Shown here piece after piece: positions 41,101 to 55,769 of a stretch of DNA of 64,000 bases. The DNA is from Phocoena phocoena (Eukaryota; Chordata; Mammalia; Artiodactyla; Phocoenidae). The position numbers and the translations under genes are program-made. The stretch spans positions 930,001-994,000 of the forward strand of contig NW_027077400.1 in NCBI RefSeq assembly GCF_963924675.1, in the 5' to 3' direction. Below the pieces are notes generated by a model. It was given only the letters and a program-made list of their open reading frames with translations, ran no database searches and was not told the DNA's origin. Within the stretch, counting starts at the first letter, position 1, and each line of letters starts with the position of its first letter.

Positions 41101-44100
41101 GTACACTAACCTGTCCCCTAAACCGTCCCCATCCCCTAACACTAACCCTAACCCTAACCCTAACCATAACACTTACCTGAAGCCTTACACTAACCCGTCC
41201 CGTAATCCTAAAACTTACGCTAACACTAAACCGTACCCTAACACGTACGCTCACCCTAAACCGTTGTCGCACACTAACCTGTCCCCTAAACCGTCCCCGT
41301 CCCCTAACCCTAACCCTAACCTGACCCTAACCCTTACCCGAAGCCTTACCCTAACCCATCCCCTAATCCTATCCCGTACGCTACCACTAAACCGTACCCT
41401 AACACGTACGCTAACCCTAAACCGTTGTCCTACCATAACCTTGCCCCTAAACCGTCCCCGTCCCCTAACGCTAACCCTAACCCTAACCCTAACCCTAACA
41501 ATTACCCGAAGCCTTACCCTAATCCGTCCCCTAATCCTAACCCGTACGCTAACACTAACCCATACCCTAACACGTACGCTCACCCTAAACAGTTGTCGTA
41601 CCCTAATCTCTCCCCTAAACCGTCGCCTTCACCTAACACTCACCCTAACCCTAACCCTAACCCTTACCCGAAGCCTTAACCTAACCCGTCCCCTAATCCT
41701 AACCCGTATGCTAACACTAACCCGTACCCTAACACGTAGGCTCACCCTAAACCGTTGTCATACACTAACCTGTCTGCTAAACCTTCCCCATCCCCTAACC
41801 CTAACCCTAACCCTAACCCTAATCCTTACCCGAAGCCTTACCCTAACCCGTACCCTAATCCTAATCCGTACGCTAACACTAACCCGTACCCTAACACGTA
41901 TGCTCACCCCAAACCGTTGTTGTACCCTAACCTGTCCCCTAAACCGTCCCCGTCCCCTAACCTTAAACCTAACCCTAACCCTAACCCTAACCCTTACCCG
42001 AAGCCGTACCTTAACCCGTCCCCTAATCCTAACCCGTACGCAAACACTAACACGTACCCTAACACGTACGCTCACCATAAACCATTGTCGTACCCTAACC
42101 TGTCCCCTAAACCTTCCCCATCCCCTAAACTTAACCCTAACCGTAACCCTAAACCTAACACTTACCCGAAGCCTTACCCTAACCCGTCCCCTAATCCTAA
42201 CACGTATGCTAACACTAACCCGTACCCTAACACATACGCTCACACTAAATCGTTGTCGTACCCTAACCTGTCCCCTAAAACGTCCCCGTCCCCTAAACCT
42301 AACCCTAACCCTAACCTAAACCTAACCCTTTCCCGAAGGCTTACCGTAACCCATCCCCTAATCCTAAACCGTACACTAACACTAACCCGTACCCTAACAC
42401 GTACGGTCACCCTAAACCGTTGTCGTATTCTAACCTGTCCCCTAAACAGTCCCCGTCTCCTAACCCTAAGCCTAACCCTAACCCTAACCCTTACCCGAAG
42501 CCTTAACCTAACCAGTCCCCTAATCCTAACCCGTATGCTAACACTAACCCGTACCCTAACACGTACGCTCAGCCTAAACCGTTGTCGAACCCTAACCTGT
42601 CCGCTAAACCTTCCCCATCCCCTAACCCTAACCCTAACCCTAACCTTAAACCTAATCCTTACCCGAAGCCTTACCCTAACCCGTACCCTAATCCTAATCC
42701 GTACGCTAAAACTAACCCGTACCCTAACACGTACGCTCACCCTAAACCGTTGTCGTACTCTAACGTGTCACCTAAACCGTCCCCGTCCCCTAAAACTAAC
42801 CCTAACCCTAACCCTTACCCGAAGCCTTACCCTAACCCGTCCCCTAATCCTAACACTTACGATAACACTAACCCGTACCCTAACACGTACGCTCACCCTA
42901 AACCGTTGTCGTACCCTAACCTGTCCACTAAACCGTCCCCGTTCCCTAACCCTAACCCTAACCCTAACCCTAACCCTTACCCGAAGCCTTACCCTAACCC
43001 GTCCCCTAATCCTAAACCGTACGCTAACACTAACCCGTACCCTAACACGTACGCTCACCCTAAACCTTTGTCATACACTGACCTGTCCCCTAAATCGTCC
43101 CCGTCCCCGTCCCCTAACCCCAACTTTAACCCTAACCCTAACACTTACCCGAAGCCTTACACTAACCCGTCACCTAATCCTAACCCGTATGCTAACACTA
43201 ACCCGTACCCTAACACGTACGCTCACCCTAAACCGTTGTCGTACCCTAACCTGTCCCCTAAACCGTCCCCGTCTCCTAACCCTAACCCTAACCCTAAGCC
43301 TAACCCTTACCCGAAGCCTTACACTAACCCATCCCCTAATCCTAAGCCGTACGCTAACACTAACCCTTAGCCTAACACGTACGCTCACCATAAACCGTTG
43401 TTGTACCATAACCTGTCCCCTAAACCGTCCCCGTCCCCGTCCCCTAACCCTGACCCTAACCCTAACCCTAACCCTTACCCAAAGCCTTACCCTAAACCGT
43501 CCCCTAATCCTAACCCGTACGCTAACACTACACCGTACCCTAACACATACGCACACCCTAAACCGTTGTCATACACTAACCTGTCCCCTAAACCGTCCCT
43601 GTCTCCTAACCCTAACCCTAACCCTAACCCTAACCCTAACCCTAACCCTGACCCGAAGCCTTATACTCACACGTCCTCTAATCCTAACCCATATGCTAAC
43701 ACTAACCCGTACCCTAACACGTACGATCACCCTAAACCGTTGTCGTACCCTAACCTGTCGCCTAAACCGTCCCCGTCTCCTAACTCTAACCCTAACCCTA
43801 ACCCTAACCCTTACCCGAAGCCTTATCCTAACCCGTCCCCTAATCCTAACCCGTCCGCTAACACTAACCCGTACCCTAACACGTACACCCACCCTAAACC
43901 ATTGTCGTACCCTAACCTGTCCCCTAAACCGTCACCGTCCCCTAAACCTAACCCTAACCCTAACCCTAACCCTAACCCTTACCCGAAGCCTTACACTAAC
44001 CCGTCCCCTAATCCTAACCCGTACGCTAACACTAACCCGTACCCTAACACGTACGCTCACCCTAAACCGTTGTCGTATCCTAACCTGTCCCCTAAACCGT

Positions 44101-45310
44101 CCCCGTCCCCTAACCCTAACCCTAACCCTAACCCTAACACTAACACTTACCCGAAGCCTTACCCTTACCCGTTCCCTAATCCTAACCCATACGATAACAC
44201 TAAACTGTACCCTAACCCGTACTCTCACCCTAAACCGTTGTCATACACTAACCTGTCCCCTAAACTTTCCCCGTCCCCTAACCCTAACCCTAACCCTAAC
44301 CCTATCCCTAAACCTTACCCGAAGCCTTACCCTAACCCGTCCCCTAATCCTAACCCGTACGCTAACACTAACCCGTACCCTAACACGTACGCTCACCCTT
44401 AATCGTTGTCGTACACTAACCTGTCCCCCAAACCGTCCCCGTCCCCTAACCCTAACCCTAACCCTAACCCTAACCCTAAACCTAACCCTAAACCTAACGC
44501 TTACCCGAAGCCTTACCGTAAACCGTCCCCTAATCCTAACCCATACGATAACACTAACCCGTACACTAACACGTACGCTCACCCTAAACCGTTGTCGTAC
44601 CCTAACCTGTCCCCTAAACCGTCCCCGTCCCCTAACCCTAACCCTAACCCTTACCCGAAGCCTTACCCTAACCCGTCCCCTAATCCTAACCCGTACGCTA
44701 ACACTAACCCGTACCCTAACACGTACGCTCACCCTAAACTGTTGTCGTACCCTAACCTGTCCCCTAAACCGTCCCCATCCCCTAACCCTAACCCTAACCC
44801 TAACCCTAAGCCTTACCCGAAGCCTTACCCTAACCCATCCCCTAATCCTAACCCGTACGCTAACACTAACCCGTAGCCTAACACGTACGCTCAACATAAA
44901 CCGTTGTCGTACCATAACCCGTCCCCTAAACCGTCCCCGTCCCCTAACCCTAACCCTAACCCTAACCCTAATCCTAACCCTTACCCGAAGCCTTACCCTA
45001 ACCCGTCCCCTAATCTTAACCCGTACACTAACACTAAACCGTACCCTAACACATACGCACACCCTAAACCGTTGTCATACACTACCCTGTCCCCTAAACC
45101 GTCCTCGTCTCCTAACCCTAACCCTAACCCTAACCCTAACCCTAACCCTTACCCGAAGCCTTACTCTAACACGTCCTCTAATCCTAACCCGTACGCTAAC
45201 ACTAACCATTACCCTAACACGTACGCTCACCCTAAACCGTTGTCGTACCCTGACCTGTCCCCTAAACCGTCCCCGTCCCCTAACCCTAACCGTAACCCTA
45301 ACCCTAACCC
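41101..45310. repeat. Block A, copy 2 (partner 1196-5404)
   Basis: Matches 1196-5404 with about 1 percent differences by eye and the same order of monomers. Private changes include ACACGTAGGCTC near 41735, which puts a stop in one open frame, GTACGGTCACC near 42402, and CACCCTTAATCG near 44396. Near 45310 it switches to sequence related to 6.23 kb with the loss of about 0.83 kb relative to copy 1 order. Confidence 0.85.
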
Positions 45311-48300
45311 TAACCCTAACCCGAAGCCTTACCCTAACCCGTCCCCTAATCCTAACCCGTATGCTAACTCTAACACGTACCCTAACACGTACCCTCACCC
45401 TAAACCGTTGTCGTACCCTAACCTGTCCCCTAAACCGTCCCCATTCACTAACATTAACCATAACCCTAACCTTAACCCTAATCCTTACCCGAAGCCTTAC
45501 CCTAACCCGTACCCTAATCCTAACCCGTACGCTAACACTACACCGTACCCTAACACATACGCACACCCTAAACCGTTGTCATACACTAACCTGTCCCCTA
45601 AACCGTCCCCGTCTCCTAACCCTAACCCTAACCCTAAGCCTAAACCTAAACCTGACCCGAAGCCTTATACTAACACGTCCTCTAATCCTAACCCATACTC
45701 TAACACTAACCCGTACCCTAACACGTACGCTCACCCTAAATCGTTGTCGTACCCTAACCTGTCCCCTAAACCATCCCCGTCCCCTAACCCTAACCCTAAA
45801 CCTTACCCTAACCCTTACCCGAAGCCTTACCCTAACCCGTCCCCTAATCCTAACCCGTACGCTAACACTAAACCGTACCCTAACACGTACGCTCACCCTA
45901 AACCTTTGTCGTACCCTAACCTGTCCCCTAAACCGTCACCGTCCCCTAAACCTAACCCTAACCCTAACCCTAACCCGAACCCTTACCCGAAGCCTTACCC
46001 TAAACCGTCCCCTAATCCTAACCCGTATGCTAACTCTAACCCGTAACCTAACACGTACGCTCAACCTAAACCCTTGTCGTACCCTAACCTGTCCCCTAAA
46101 CGGTCCCAGTTCCCTCACCCTAACCCTAACCCTAACCCTAACCCTAACCCTTACCCGAAGCCTTACCCTAAACCGTCCCCTAATCCTAACCCGTACGCTA
46201 ACACTAACCCGTACCGTAACACGTACGCTCACCCTAAACCGTTGTCGTACCCTAACCTGTCCCCTAAACCGTCCCAGTCCCCTAACCCTAACCCTAACCC
46301 TAAATCTAACACTAACCCTTACCCGAAGCCTTACCCTAACCCGTCCCCTAATCCTAACCCATACGATAACACTAACCTGTACCCTAACACGTACGCTCAA
46401 CATAAACCGTTGTCATACACTAAACTGTCCCCTAAACCGTCCCCATCCCCTAACCCTAACCCTAACCCTAACCCTAGCCCTTACCTGAAGCCTTACCCTA
46501 ACCCGTCCCCTAATCCTAACCCGTACGCTAACACTAACCTGTACCCTAACACGTACGCTCACCCTAAACCGTTGTCGTACCCTAACCTGTCCCTTAAACC
46601 GTCCCCGTCCCCTAACCCTAACCCTAACCCTAACCCTAACCCTAACCCTTACCCGAAGCCTTACCCTAACCCGTCCCCTAATCCTAACCCGTATGCTAAC
46701 TCTAACACGTACCCTAACACGTACCCTCACCCTAAACCGTTGTCGTACCCTAACCTGTCCCCTAAACCGTCCCCATTCACTAACACTAACCATAACCCTA
46801 ACCTTAACCCTAACCCTTACCCGAAGACTTACCCTAACCCGTACCCTAATCCTAACCCGTACGCTAACACTACACCGTACCCTAACACATACGCACACCC
46901 TAAACCGTTGTCATACACTAACCTGTCCCCTAAACCGTCCCCGTCTCCTAACCCTAACCCTAACCCTAAGCCTAAACCTAAACCTGTCCCGAAGCCTTAT
47001 ACTAACACGTCCTCTAATCCTAACCCATACTCTAACACTAACCCGTACCCTAACACGTACGCTCACCCTAAATCGTTGTCGTACCCAAACCTGTCCCCTA
47101 AACCATCCCCGTCCCCTAACCCTAACCCTAAACCTTACCCTAACCCTTACCCGAAGCCTTACCCTAACCCGTCCCCTAATCCTAACCCGTACGCTAACAC
47201 TAACCCGTACCCTAACACGTACGCTCACCCTAAACCTTTGTCGTACCCTAAACTGTCCCCTAAACCGTCACCGTCCCCTAAACCTAACCCTAACCCTAAC
47301 CCTAACCCGAACCCTTACCCGAAGCCTTACCCTAAACCGTCCCCTAATCCTAACCCGTATGCTAACTCTAACCCGTAACCTAACACGTACGCTCAACCTA
47401 AACCCTTGTCGTACCCTAACCTGTCCCCTAAACCGTCCCAGTTCCCTCACCCTAACCCTAACCCTAACCCTAACCCTAACCCTAACCCTTACCCGAAGCC
47501 TTACCCTAACACGTCCCCTAATCCTAACCCGTACGCTAACACTAACCCGTACCCTAACAGGTACGCTCACCCTAAACCATTGTCGTACCCTAACCTGTCC
47601 CCTAAACCGTCCCCGTCCCCTAACCCTAACCCTAACCCTAACCCTAACACTAACCCTTACCCGAAGCCTTACCCTAACCCATCCCCTAATCCTAACCCAT
47701 ACGATAACACTAACCTGTACCCTAACACGTACTCTCACCCTAAACCGTTGTCATACACTAACCTGTCCCCTAAACTGTCCCCGTCCCCTAACCCTAACCC
47801 TAACCCTAACCCTAAACCTTACCCGAAGCCTTACCCTAACCCGTCCCCTAATCCTAACCCGTACGCTAACACTAACCCGTACCCTAACACGTACGCTCAC
47901 CCTAAACCGTTGTCGTACACTAACCTGTCCCCTAAACCGTCCCCGTCCCCTAACCCTAAACCTAAACCTAACCCTAACCCTAACCCTTACCCGAAGCCTT
48001 ACCGTAAACCGTCACCTAATCCTAACCCATTCGATAACACTAACCCGTACCCTAACACGTACGCTCACCCTAAACAGTTGTCGTACCCTAACCTGTCCCC
48101 TAAACCGTCACCGTCCCCTAAACCTAACCCTAACCCTAACACTAACCCTAACCCGAACGCTTACCCGAAGCTTTAACCTAAACCGTCCCCTAATCCTAAC
48201 CTGTATGCTAACTCTAACCCATACCCTAACCCGTACGCTCACCCTAAACAGTTGTCGTACCCTAACCTGCCCCCTAAACCGTCCCCGTTCCCTAACCCTA

Positions 48301-51300
48301 ACCCTAAACCTAACTCTAACCCTAACCCTTACCCGAAGCCTTACCCTAACCCGTCCCCTTATCCTAACCCGTACGATAACACTAACCCGTACCCTAACAC
48401 GTACGCTCACCCTAAACCGTTGTCGTAACCTAACCTGTCCCCTAAACCGTCCCCGTCCCCTAACCCTAACCCTAACCCTAACACTAACACTAACCCTTAC
48501 CCGAAGCCTTACCCTAACCCGTCCACTAATCCTAACCCATACGATAACACTAACCTGTACCCTAACACGTACGCTCACCATAAACCGTTGTCGTACACTA
48601 ACCTGTCCCCTAAACCGTCCCCATCCCCTAACCCTAACCCCAACCCTAACCCTAGCCCTTACCTGAAGCCTTACCCTAACCCGTCCCCTAATCCTAACCC
48701 GTACGCCAACACTAACCTGTACCCTAACACGTACGCTCACCCTAAACTGTTGTCGTACCCTAACCTGTCCCTTAAACCGTCCCCGTCGCCTTTCCCTAAC
48801 CCTAACCCTAAACCTAACCCTAACACTTACCCGAAGCCTTACCCCAACCCGTCCCCTAATCCTAACCCGTATGCTAACTCTAACCCGTACCCTAACACGT
48901 ACGCTCACCCTAAACTGTTGTCGTACCCTAACCTGTCCACTAAACCGTCCCCGTCCCCTAACCCTAACCCTAACCCTAACCCTAGCCCTTACCTGAAGCC
49001 TTACCCTAACCCGTCCCCTAATTCTAACCCGTACGCTAACACTAACCTGTACCCTAACACGTACGCTCACCCTAAACCGTTGTCGTACCCTAACCTGTCC
49101 CTTAAACCGTCCCCGTCCCCTAACCCTAACCCTAACACTAACCCTAACCCTAACCCTTACCCGAAGCCTTACCCTAAACCGTCCCCTAATCCTAACCCGT
49201 ATGCTAACTCTAACACGTACCCTAACACGTACCCTCACCCTAAACCGTTGTTGTACCCTAACCTGTCCCCTAAACCGTCCCCATTCACTAACACTAACCA
49301 TAACACTAACCTTAACCCTAACCCTTACCCGAAGCCTTACCCTAACCCGTACCCTAATCCTAACCCGTACGCTAACACTACACCGTACCCTAACACATAC
49401 GCACACCCTAAACCGTTGTCATACACTAACCTGTCCCCTAAACCGTCCCCGTCTCCTAACCCTAACCCTAACCCTAAGCCTAAACCTAAACCTGACCCGA
49501 AGCCTTATACTAACACGTCCTCTAATCCTAACCCATACTCTAACACTAACCCGTACCCTAACACGTACGCTCACCCTAAATCGTTGTCGTACCCTAACCT
49601 GTCCCCTAAACCATCCCCGTCCCCTAACCCTAACCCTAAACCTTACCCTAACCCTTACCCGAAGCCTTACCCTAACCCGTCCCCTAATCCTAACCCGTAC
49701 GCTAACACTAACCCGTACCCTAACATGTACGCTCACCCTAAACCTTTGTCGTACCCTAACCTGTCCCCTAAACCGTCACCGTCCCGTAAACCTAACCCTA
49801 ATCCTAACCCTAACCCGAACCCTTACCCGAAGCCTTACCCTAAACCGTCCCCTAATCCTAACCCGTATGCTAACTCTAACCCGTAACCTAACACGTACGC
49901 TCAACCTAAACCCTTGTCGTACCCTAACCTGTCCCCTAAACCGTCCCAGTTCCCTCACCCTAACCCTAACCCTAACCCTAACCCTAACCCTTACCCGAAG
50001 CCTTACCCTAAACCGTCCCCTAATCCTAACCCGTACGCTAACACTAACCGGTACCCTAACACGTACGCTCACCCTAAACCGTTGTCGTACCCTAACCTGT
50101 CCCCTAAACCGTCCCCGTCCCCTAACCCTAACCCTAACCCTAACCCTAACACTAACCCTTACCCGAAGCCTTACCCTAACCCGTCCCCTAATCCTAACCC
50201 ATACGATAACACTAACCTGTACCCTAACACGTACTCTCACCCTAAACCGTTGTCATACACTAACCTGTCCCCTAAACTGTCCCCGTCCCCTAAACCTAAC
50301 CCTAACCCTAACCCTAACCCTAAACCTTACCCGAAGCCTTACCCTAACCCGTCCCCTAATCCTAACCCGTACGCTAACACTAACCCGTACCCTAACACGT
50401 ACGCTCACCCTAAACCGTTGTCGTACACTAACCTGTCCCCTAAACCGTCCCCGTCCCCTAACCCTAACCCTAAACCTAACCCTAACCCTAACCCTTACCC
50501 GAAGCCTTACCGTAAACCGTCCCCTAATCCTAACCCATTCGATAACACTAACCCGTACCCTAACACGTACGCTCACCCTAAACAGTTGTCGTACCCTAAC
50601 CTGTCCCCTAAACCGTCACCGTCCCCTAAACCTAACCCTAACGCTAACACTAACCCTAACCCGAACGCTTACCCGAAGCTTTAACGTAAACCGTCCCCTA
50701 ATCCTAACCTGTATGCTAACTCTAACCCGTACCCTAACCCGTACGCTCACCCTAAACAGTTGTCGTACCCTAACCTGCCCCCTAAACCGTCCCCGTTACC
50801 TAACCCTAACCCTAACCCTAACTCTAACCCTAACCCTTACCCGAAGCCTTAACCTAACCCGTCCCCTTATCCTAACCCGTACGCTAACACTAACCTGTAC
50901 CCTAACACGTACGCTCACCCTAAACCGTTGTCGTACCCTAACCTGTCCCTTAAACCGTCCCCGTCCCCTAACCCTAACCCTAACCCTAACCCTAACCCTA
51001 ACCCTTACCCGAAGCCTTACCCTAACCCGTCCCCTAATCCTAACCCGTATGCTAACTCTAACACGTACCCTAACACGTACCCTCACCCTAAACCGTTGTC
51101 GTACCCTAACCTGTCCCCTAAACCGTCCCCATTCACTAACACTAACCATAACCCTAACCTTAACCCTAACCCTTACCCGAAGACTTACCCTAACCCGTAC
51201 CCTAATCCTAACCCGTACGCTAACACTACACCGTACCCTAACACATACGCACACCCTAAACCGTTGTCATACACTAACCTGTCCCCTAAACCGTCCCCGT

Positions 51301-54300
51301 CTCCTAACCCTAACCCTAACCCTAAGCCTAAACCTAAACCTGTCCCGAAGCCTTATACTAAGACGTCCTCTAATCCTAACCCATACTCTAACACTAACCC
51401 GTACCCTAACACGTACGCTCACCCTAAATCGTTGTCGTACCCTAACCTGTCCCCTAAACCATCCCCGGCCCCTAACCCTAACCCTAAACCTTACCCTAAC
51501 CCTTACCCGAAGCCTTACCCTAACCCGTCCCCTAATCCTAACCCGTACGCTAACACTAACCCGTACCCTAACACGTACGCTCACCCTAAACCTTTGTCGT
51601 ACCCTAACCTGTCCCCTAAACCGTCACCGTCCCCTAAACCTAACCCTAACCCTAACCCTAACCCGAACCCTTACCCGAAGCCTTACCCTAAACCGTCCCC
51701 TAATCCTAACCCGTATGCTAACTCTAACCCGTAACCTAACACGTACGCTCAACCTAAACCCTTGTCGTACCCTAACCTGTCCCCTAAACCGTCCCAGTTC
51801 CCTCACCCTAACCCTAACCCTAACCCTAACCCTAACCCTTACCCGAAGCCTTACCCTAAACCGTCCCCTAATCCTAACCCGTACGCTAACACTAACCCGT
51901 ACCCTAACAGGTACGCTCACCCTAAACCGTTGTCGTACCCTAACCTGTCCCCTAAACCGTCCCCGTCCCCTAACCCTAACCCTAACCCTAACCCTAACAC
52001 TAACCCTTACCCGAAGCCTTACCCTAACCCGTCCCCTAATCCTAACCCATACGATAACACTAACCTGTACCCTAACACGTACTCTCACCCTAAACCGTTG
52101 TCATACACTAACCTGTCCCCTAAACTGTCCCCGTCCCCTAACCCTAACCCTAACCCTAACCCTAAACCTTACCCGAAGCCTTACCCTAACCCGTCCCCTA
52201 ATCCTAACCCGTACGCTAACACTAACCCGTACCCTAACACGTACGCTCACCCTAAACCGTTGTCGTACACTAACCTGTCCCCTAAACCGTCCCCGTCCCC
52301 TAACCCTAAACCTAAACCTAACCCTAACCCTAACCCTTACCCGAAGCCTTACCGTAAACCGTCCCCTAATCCTAACCCATTCGATAACACTAACCCGTAC
52401 CCTAACACGTACGCTCACCCTAAACAGTTGTCGTACCCTAACCTGTCCCCTAAACCGTCACCGTCCCCTAAACCTAACCCTAACCCTAACACTAACCCTA
52501 ACCCGAACGCTTACCCGAAGCTTTAACCTAAACCGTCCCCTAATCCTAACCTGTATGCTAACTCTAACCCATACCCTAACCCGTACGCTCACCCTAAACA
52601 GTTGTCGTACCCTAACCTGCCCCCTAAACCGTCCCCGTTCCCTAACCCTAACCCTAACCCTAACTCTAACCCTAACCCTTACCCGAAGCCTTACCCTAAC
52701 CCGTCCCCTTATCCTAACCCGTACGCTAACACTAACCCGTACCCTAACACGTACGCTCACCCTAAACCGTTGTCGTACCCTAACCTGTCCCCTAAACCGT
52801 CCCCGTCCCCTAACCCTAACCCTAACCCTAACACTAACACTAACCCTTACCCGAAGCCTTACCCTAACCCGTCCACTAATCCTAACCCATACGATAACAC
52901 TAACCTGTACCCTAACACGTACGCTCACCATAAACCGTTGTCGTACACTAACCTGTCCCCTAAACCGTCCCCATCCCCTAACCCTAACCCCAACCCTAAC
53001 CCTAGCCCTTACCTGAAGCCTTACCCTAACCCGTCCCCTAATCCTAACCCGTACGCCAACACTAACCTGTACCCTAACACGTACGCTCACCCTAAACTGT
53101 TGTCGTACCCTAACCTGTCCCTTAAACCGTCCCCGTCGCCTATCCCTAACCCTAACCCTAAACCTAACCCTAACACTTACCCGAAGCCTTACCCCAACCC
53201 GTCCCCTAATCCTAACCCGTATGCTAACTCTAACCCGTACCCTAACACGTACGCTCACCCTAAACTGTTGTCGTACCCTAACCTGTCCACTAAACCGTCC
53301 CCGTCCCCTAACCCTAACCCTAACCCTAACCCTAGCCCTTACCTGAAGCCTTACCCTAACCCGTCCACTAATCCCAACCCGTACGCTAACACTAACCTGT
53401 ACCCTAACACGTACGCTCACCCTAAACCGTTGTCGTACCCTAACCTGTCCCTTAAACCGTCCCCGTCCCCTAACCCTAACCCTAACCCTAACCCTAACCC
53501 TAACCCTTACCCGAAGCCTTACCCTAACCCGTCCCCTAATCCTAACCCGTATGCTAACTCTAACACGTACCCTAACACGTACCCTCACCCTAAACCGTTG
53601 TTGTACCCTAACCTGTCCCCTAAACCGTCCCCATTCACTAACACTAACCATAACACTAACCTTAACCCTAACCCTTACCCGAAGCCTTACGCTAACCCGT
53701 ACCCTAATCCTAACCCGTACGCTAACACTACACCGTACCCTAACACATACGCACACCCTAAACCGTTGTCATACACTAACCTGTCCCCTAAACCGTCCCC
53801 GTCTCCTAACCCTAACCCTAACCCTAAGCCTAAACCTAAACCTGACCCGAAGCCTTATACTAACACGTCCTCTAATCCTAACCCATACTCTAACACTAAC
53901 CCGTACCCTAACACGTACGCTCACCCTAAATCGTTGTCGTACCCTAACCTGTCCCCTAAACCATCCCCGTCCCCTAACCCTAACCCTAAACCTTACCCTA
54001 ACCCTTACCCGAAGCCTTACCCTAACCCGTCCCCTAATCCTAACCCGTACGCTAACACTAACCCGTACCCTAACACGTACGCTCACCCTAAACCTTTGTC
54101 GTACCCTAACCTGTCCCCTAAACCGTCACCGTCCCCTAAACCTAACCCTAAACCTAACCCTAACCCGAACCCTTACCCGAAGCCTTACCCTAAACCGTCC
54201 CCTAATCCTAACCCGTATGCTAACTCTAACCCGTAACCTAACACGTACGCTCAACCTAAACCCTTGTCGTACCCTAACCTGTCCCCTAAACCGTCCCAGT

Positions 54301-55769
54301 TCCCTCACCCTAACCCTAACCCTAACCCTAACCCTAACCCTTACCCGAAGCCTTACCCTAAACCGTCCCCTAATCCTAACCCGTACGCTAACACTAACCG
54401 GTACCCTAACACGTACGCTCACCCTAAACCGTTGTCGTACCCTAACCTGTCCCCTAAACCGTCCCCGTCCCCTAACCCTAACCCTAACCCTAACCCTAAC
54501 ACTAACCCTTACCCGAAGCCTTACCCTAACCCATCCCCTAATCCTAACCCATACGATAACACTAACCTGTACCCTAACACGTACTCTCACCCTAAACCGT
54601 TGTCATACACTAACCTGTCCCCTAAACTGTCCCCGTCCCCTAACCCTAACCCTAACCCTAACCCTAAACCTTACCCGAAGCCTTACCCTAACCCGTCCCC
54701 TAATCCTAACCCGTACGCTAACACTAACCCGTACCCTAACACGTACGCTCACCCTAAACCGTTGTCGTACACTAACCTGTCCCCTAAACCGTCCCCGTCC
54801 CCTAACCCTAACCCTAAACCTAACCCTAACCCTAACCCTTACCCGAAGCCTTACCGTAAACCGTCCCCTAATCCTAACCCATTCGATAACACTAACCCGT
54901 ACCCTAACACGTACGCTCACCCTAAACAGTTGTCGTACCCTAACCTGTCCCCTAAACCGTCACCGTCCCCTAAACCTAACCCTAACGCTAACACTAACCC
55001 TAACCCGAACGCTTACCCGAAGCTTTAACGTAAACCGTCCCCTAATCCTAACCTGTATGCTAACTCTAACCCGTACCCTAACCCGTACGCTCACCCTAAA
55101 CAGTTGTCGTACCCTAACCTGCCCCCTAAACCGTCCCCGTTACCTAACCCTAACCCTAACCCTAACTCTAACCCTAACCCTTACCCGAAGCCTTACCCTA
55201 ACCCGTCCCCTTATCCTAACCCGTACGCTAACACTAACCCGTACCCTAACACGTACGCTCACCCTAAACCGTTGTCGTAACCTAACCTGTCCCCTAAACC
55301 GTCCCCGTCCCCTAACCCTAACCCTAACCCTAACACTAACACTAACCCTTACCCGAAGCCTTACCCTAACCCGTCCACTAATCCTAACCCATACGATAAC
55401 ACTAACCTGTACCCTAACACGTACGCTCACCATAAACCGTTGTCGTACACTAACCTGTCCCCTAAACCGTCCCCATCCCCTAACCCTAACCCTAACCCTA
55501 ACCCTAGCCCTTACCTGAAGCCTTACCCTAACCCGTCCCCTAATCCTAACCCGTACGCCAACACTAACCTGTACCCTAACACGTACGCTCACCCTAAACC
55601 GTTGTCGTACCCTAACCTGTCCCTTAAACCGTCCCCGTCGCCTAACCCTAACCCTAACCCTAAACCTAACCCTAACACTTACCCGAAGCCTTACCCCAAC
55701 CCGTCCCCTAATCCTAACCCATATGCTAACTCTAACCCGTACCCTAACACGTACGCTCACCCTAAACTG
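45311..55769. repeat. Block U, second array of the ~2.5-kb higher-order repeat
   Basis: The diagnostic monomer at 6501-6818 recurs at 45579, 46911, 49419, 51267 and 53769. Spacings are 1332, 2508, 1848 and 2502 bp, followed by a final partial unit. So two or three units are full length (15 monomers), one is short by eight monomers less, and one (49419-51266) lacks about 654-660 bp, four monomers, near 50830. A 1299-bp segment at 7692-8990 has same-length partners at 48108-49406 and 52458-53756. This block is expanded about two- to threefold against its counterpart at 5.4-9.8 kb. Confidence 0.85.

Noticed and set aside
41755..46488. 1577-codon open frame on the plus strand as a giant repetitive protein gene
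   Set aside because: The translation is Pro-Asn then Leu-Thr dipeptide runs that change type wherever hexamer phase slips by one base. It starts at a TTG inside the repeat and overlaps equally long frames on both strands. The six-base period explains it fully.
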